NCBI GenBank assembly: GCA_964438715.1
Contig: CAYTLQ010000179.1
Location: 1-6,219, forward strand
Direction: 5' to 3'
Length of the DNA: 6,219 nucleotides
Source of the DNA: CAYTLQ01 sp964438715
GTDB lineage: Bacteria; Bacteroidota; Ignavibacteria; Ignavibacteriales; Ignavibacteriaceae
Shown: positions 6,097 through 6,219 of the stretch, piece by piece
How positions within the stretch are numbered: position 1 is the first letter of the stretch
How the letters are laid out: every line of letters begins with the position of its first letter
Translations under genes and position numbers: made by a program
Notes under the pieces: model-generated
Databases searched by the model: none
Seen by the model: only the letters and a program-made list of their open reading frames with translations
Told to the model about the DNA's origin: nothing

Positions 6097-6219
6097 CTAC
6101 ATTTTTTTTGTTTTTACAGTGTCCTGCATTTTTTTTAGTTTGTCTTGCACTAGAAGAAAAAACGCTTCCCATCTCTCAGCATCTTCATTATAATACTCAA
6201 TTGTCTTTGTGTACTGAAA
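6097..6219 (-). CDS. 3' end of an unidentified gene, cut by the window edge
   Basis: Reading leftwards from the window edge, one frame stays open for 40 codons and ends at TAG (6097-6099). The peptide is charged and looks helical, including ERWEAFFLLVQDKLKK and a Lys-rich end (KTKKM). Its stop lies 1 nt from the recQ stop, a tight tail-to-tail arrangement. The alternating charged/hydrophobic residues look more protein-like than the opposite strand, which is also open but dominated by Phe and Leu from T runs. I do not recognise the family. The start and most of the gene lie outside the window. Confidence 0.5.
   Translation of the reverse strand, partial: FQYTKTIEYYNEDAERWEAFFLLVQDKLKKMQDTVKTKKM

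Noticed and set aside
6096..6219. Intrinsic terminator for recQ
   Set aside because: There are two T8 runs, but no stable GC-rich stem precedes either of them; AGTG/CACT around 6118-6152 pairs only four bases.

Overview
The window most likely comes from a bacterium of the Bacteroidetes/Chlorobi/Ignavibacteria (FCB) group. The strongest evidence is the C-terminus of the first gene: a type IX secretion (T9SS) sorting domain opening with QNYPNPFNP and ending KKLILVK. That form is especially common in Ignavibacteria and related lineages. The second gene, a long RecQ with an inserted region before its zinc site, also fits this group. The base composition is moderately AT-rich, with AT-rich intergenic DNA. 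The genus cannot be named from the sequence alone.

Layout: (1) 1-74 is non-coding as far as can be seen and holds a GC-rich hairpin just past the stop of the first gene. (2) 75-3113, minus strand, is a complete secreted multidomain alpha-amylase-family (GH13) protein of 1012 residues: signal peptide, GH13 barrel with all catalytic residues, two Ig/cadherin-like repeats, a CBM9/DOMON-like beta-sandwich and the T9SS tail. (3) 3114-3458 is a divergent, AT-rich intergenic region that must hold the promoters of both flanking genes. It contains a 9-bp tandem repeat and an imperfect dyad. (4) 3459-6095, plus strand, is a complete RecQ-family DNA helicase of 878 residues: helicase core, an unusually long segment with two winged-helix-like stretches, a four-cysteine zinc site, RQC-like winged helix, HRDC and a C-terminal HTH domain. 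(5) 6097-6219, minus strand, is the open 3' end of a further gene, convergent with recQ and cut by the window edge.

The amylase gene and recQ are transcribed divergently and share no evident pathway. One is extracellular starch or alpha-glucan degradation, the other DNA repair and recombination. I see no operon, mobile element, CRISPR array, tRNA or rRNA, and no convincing undescribed system. The points most worth a second look are the extended RecQ architecture, the recQ start codon, the modular secreted amylase, and the partial gene at the right edge.
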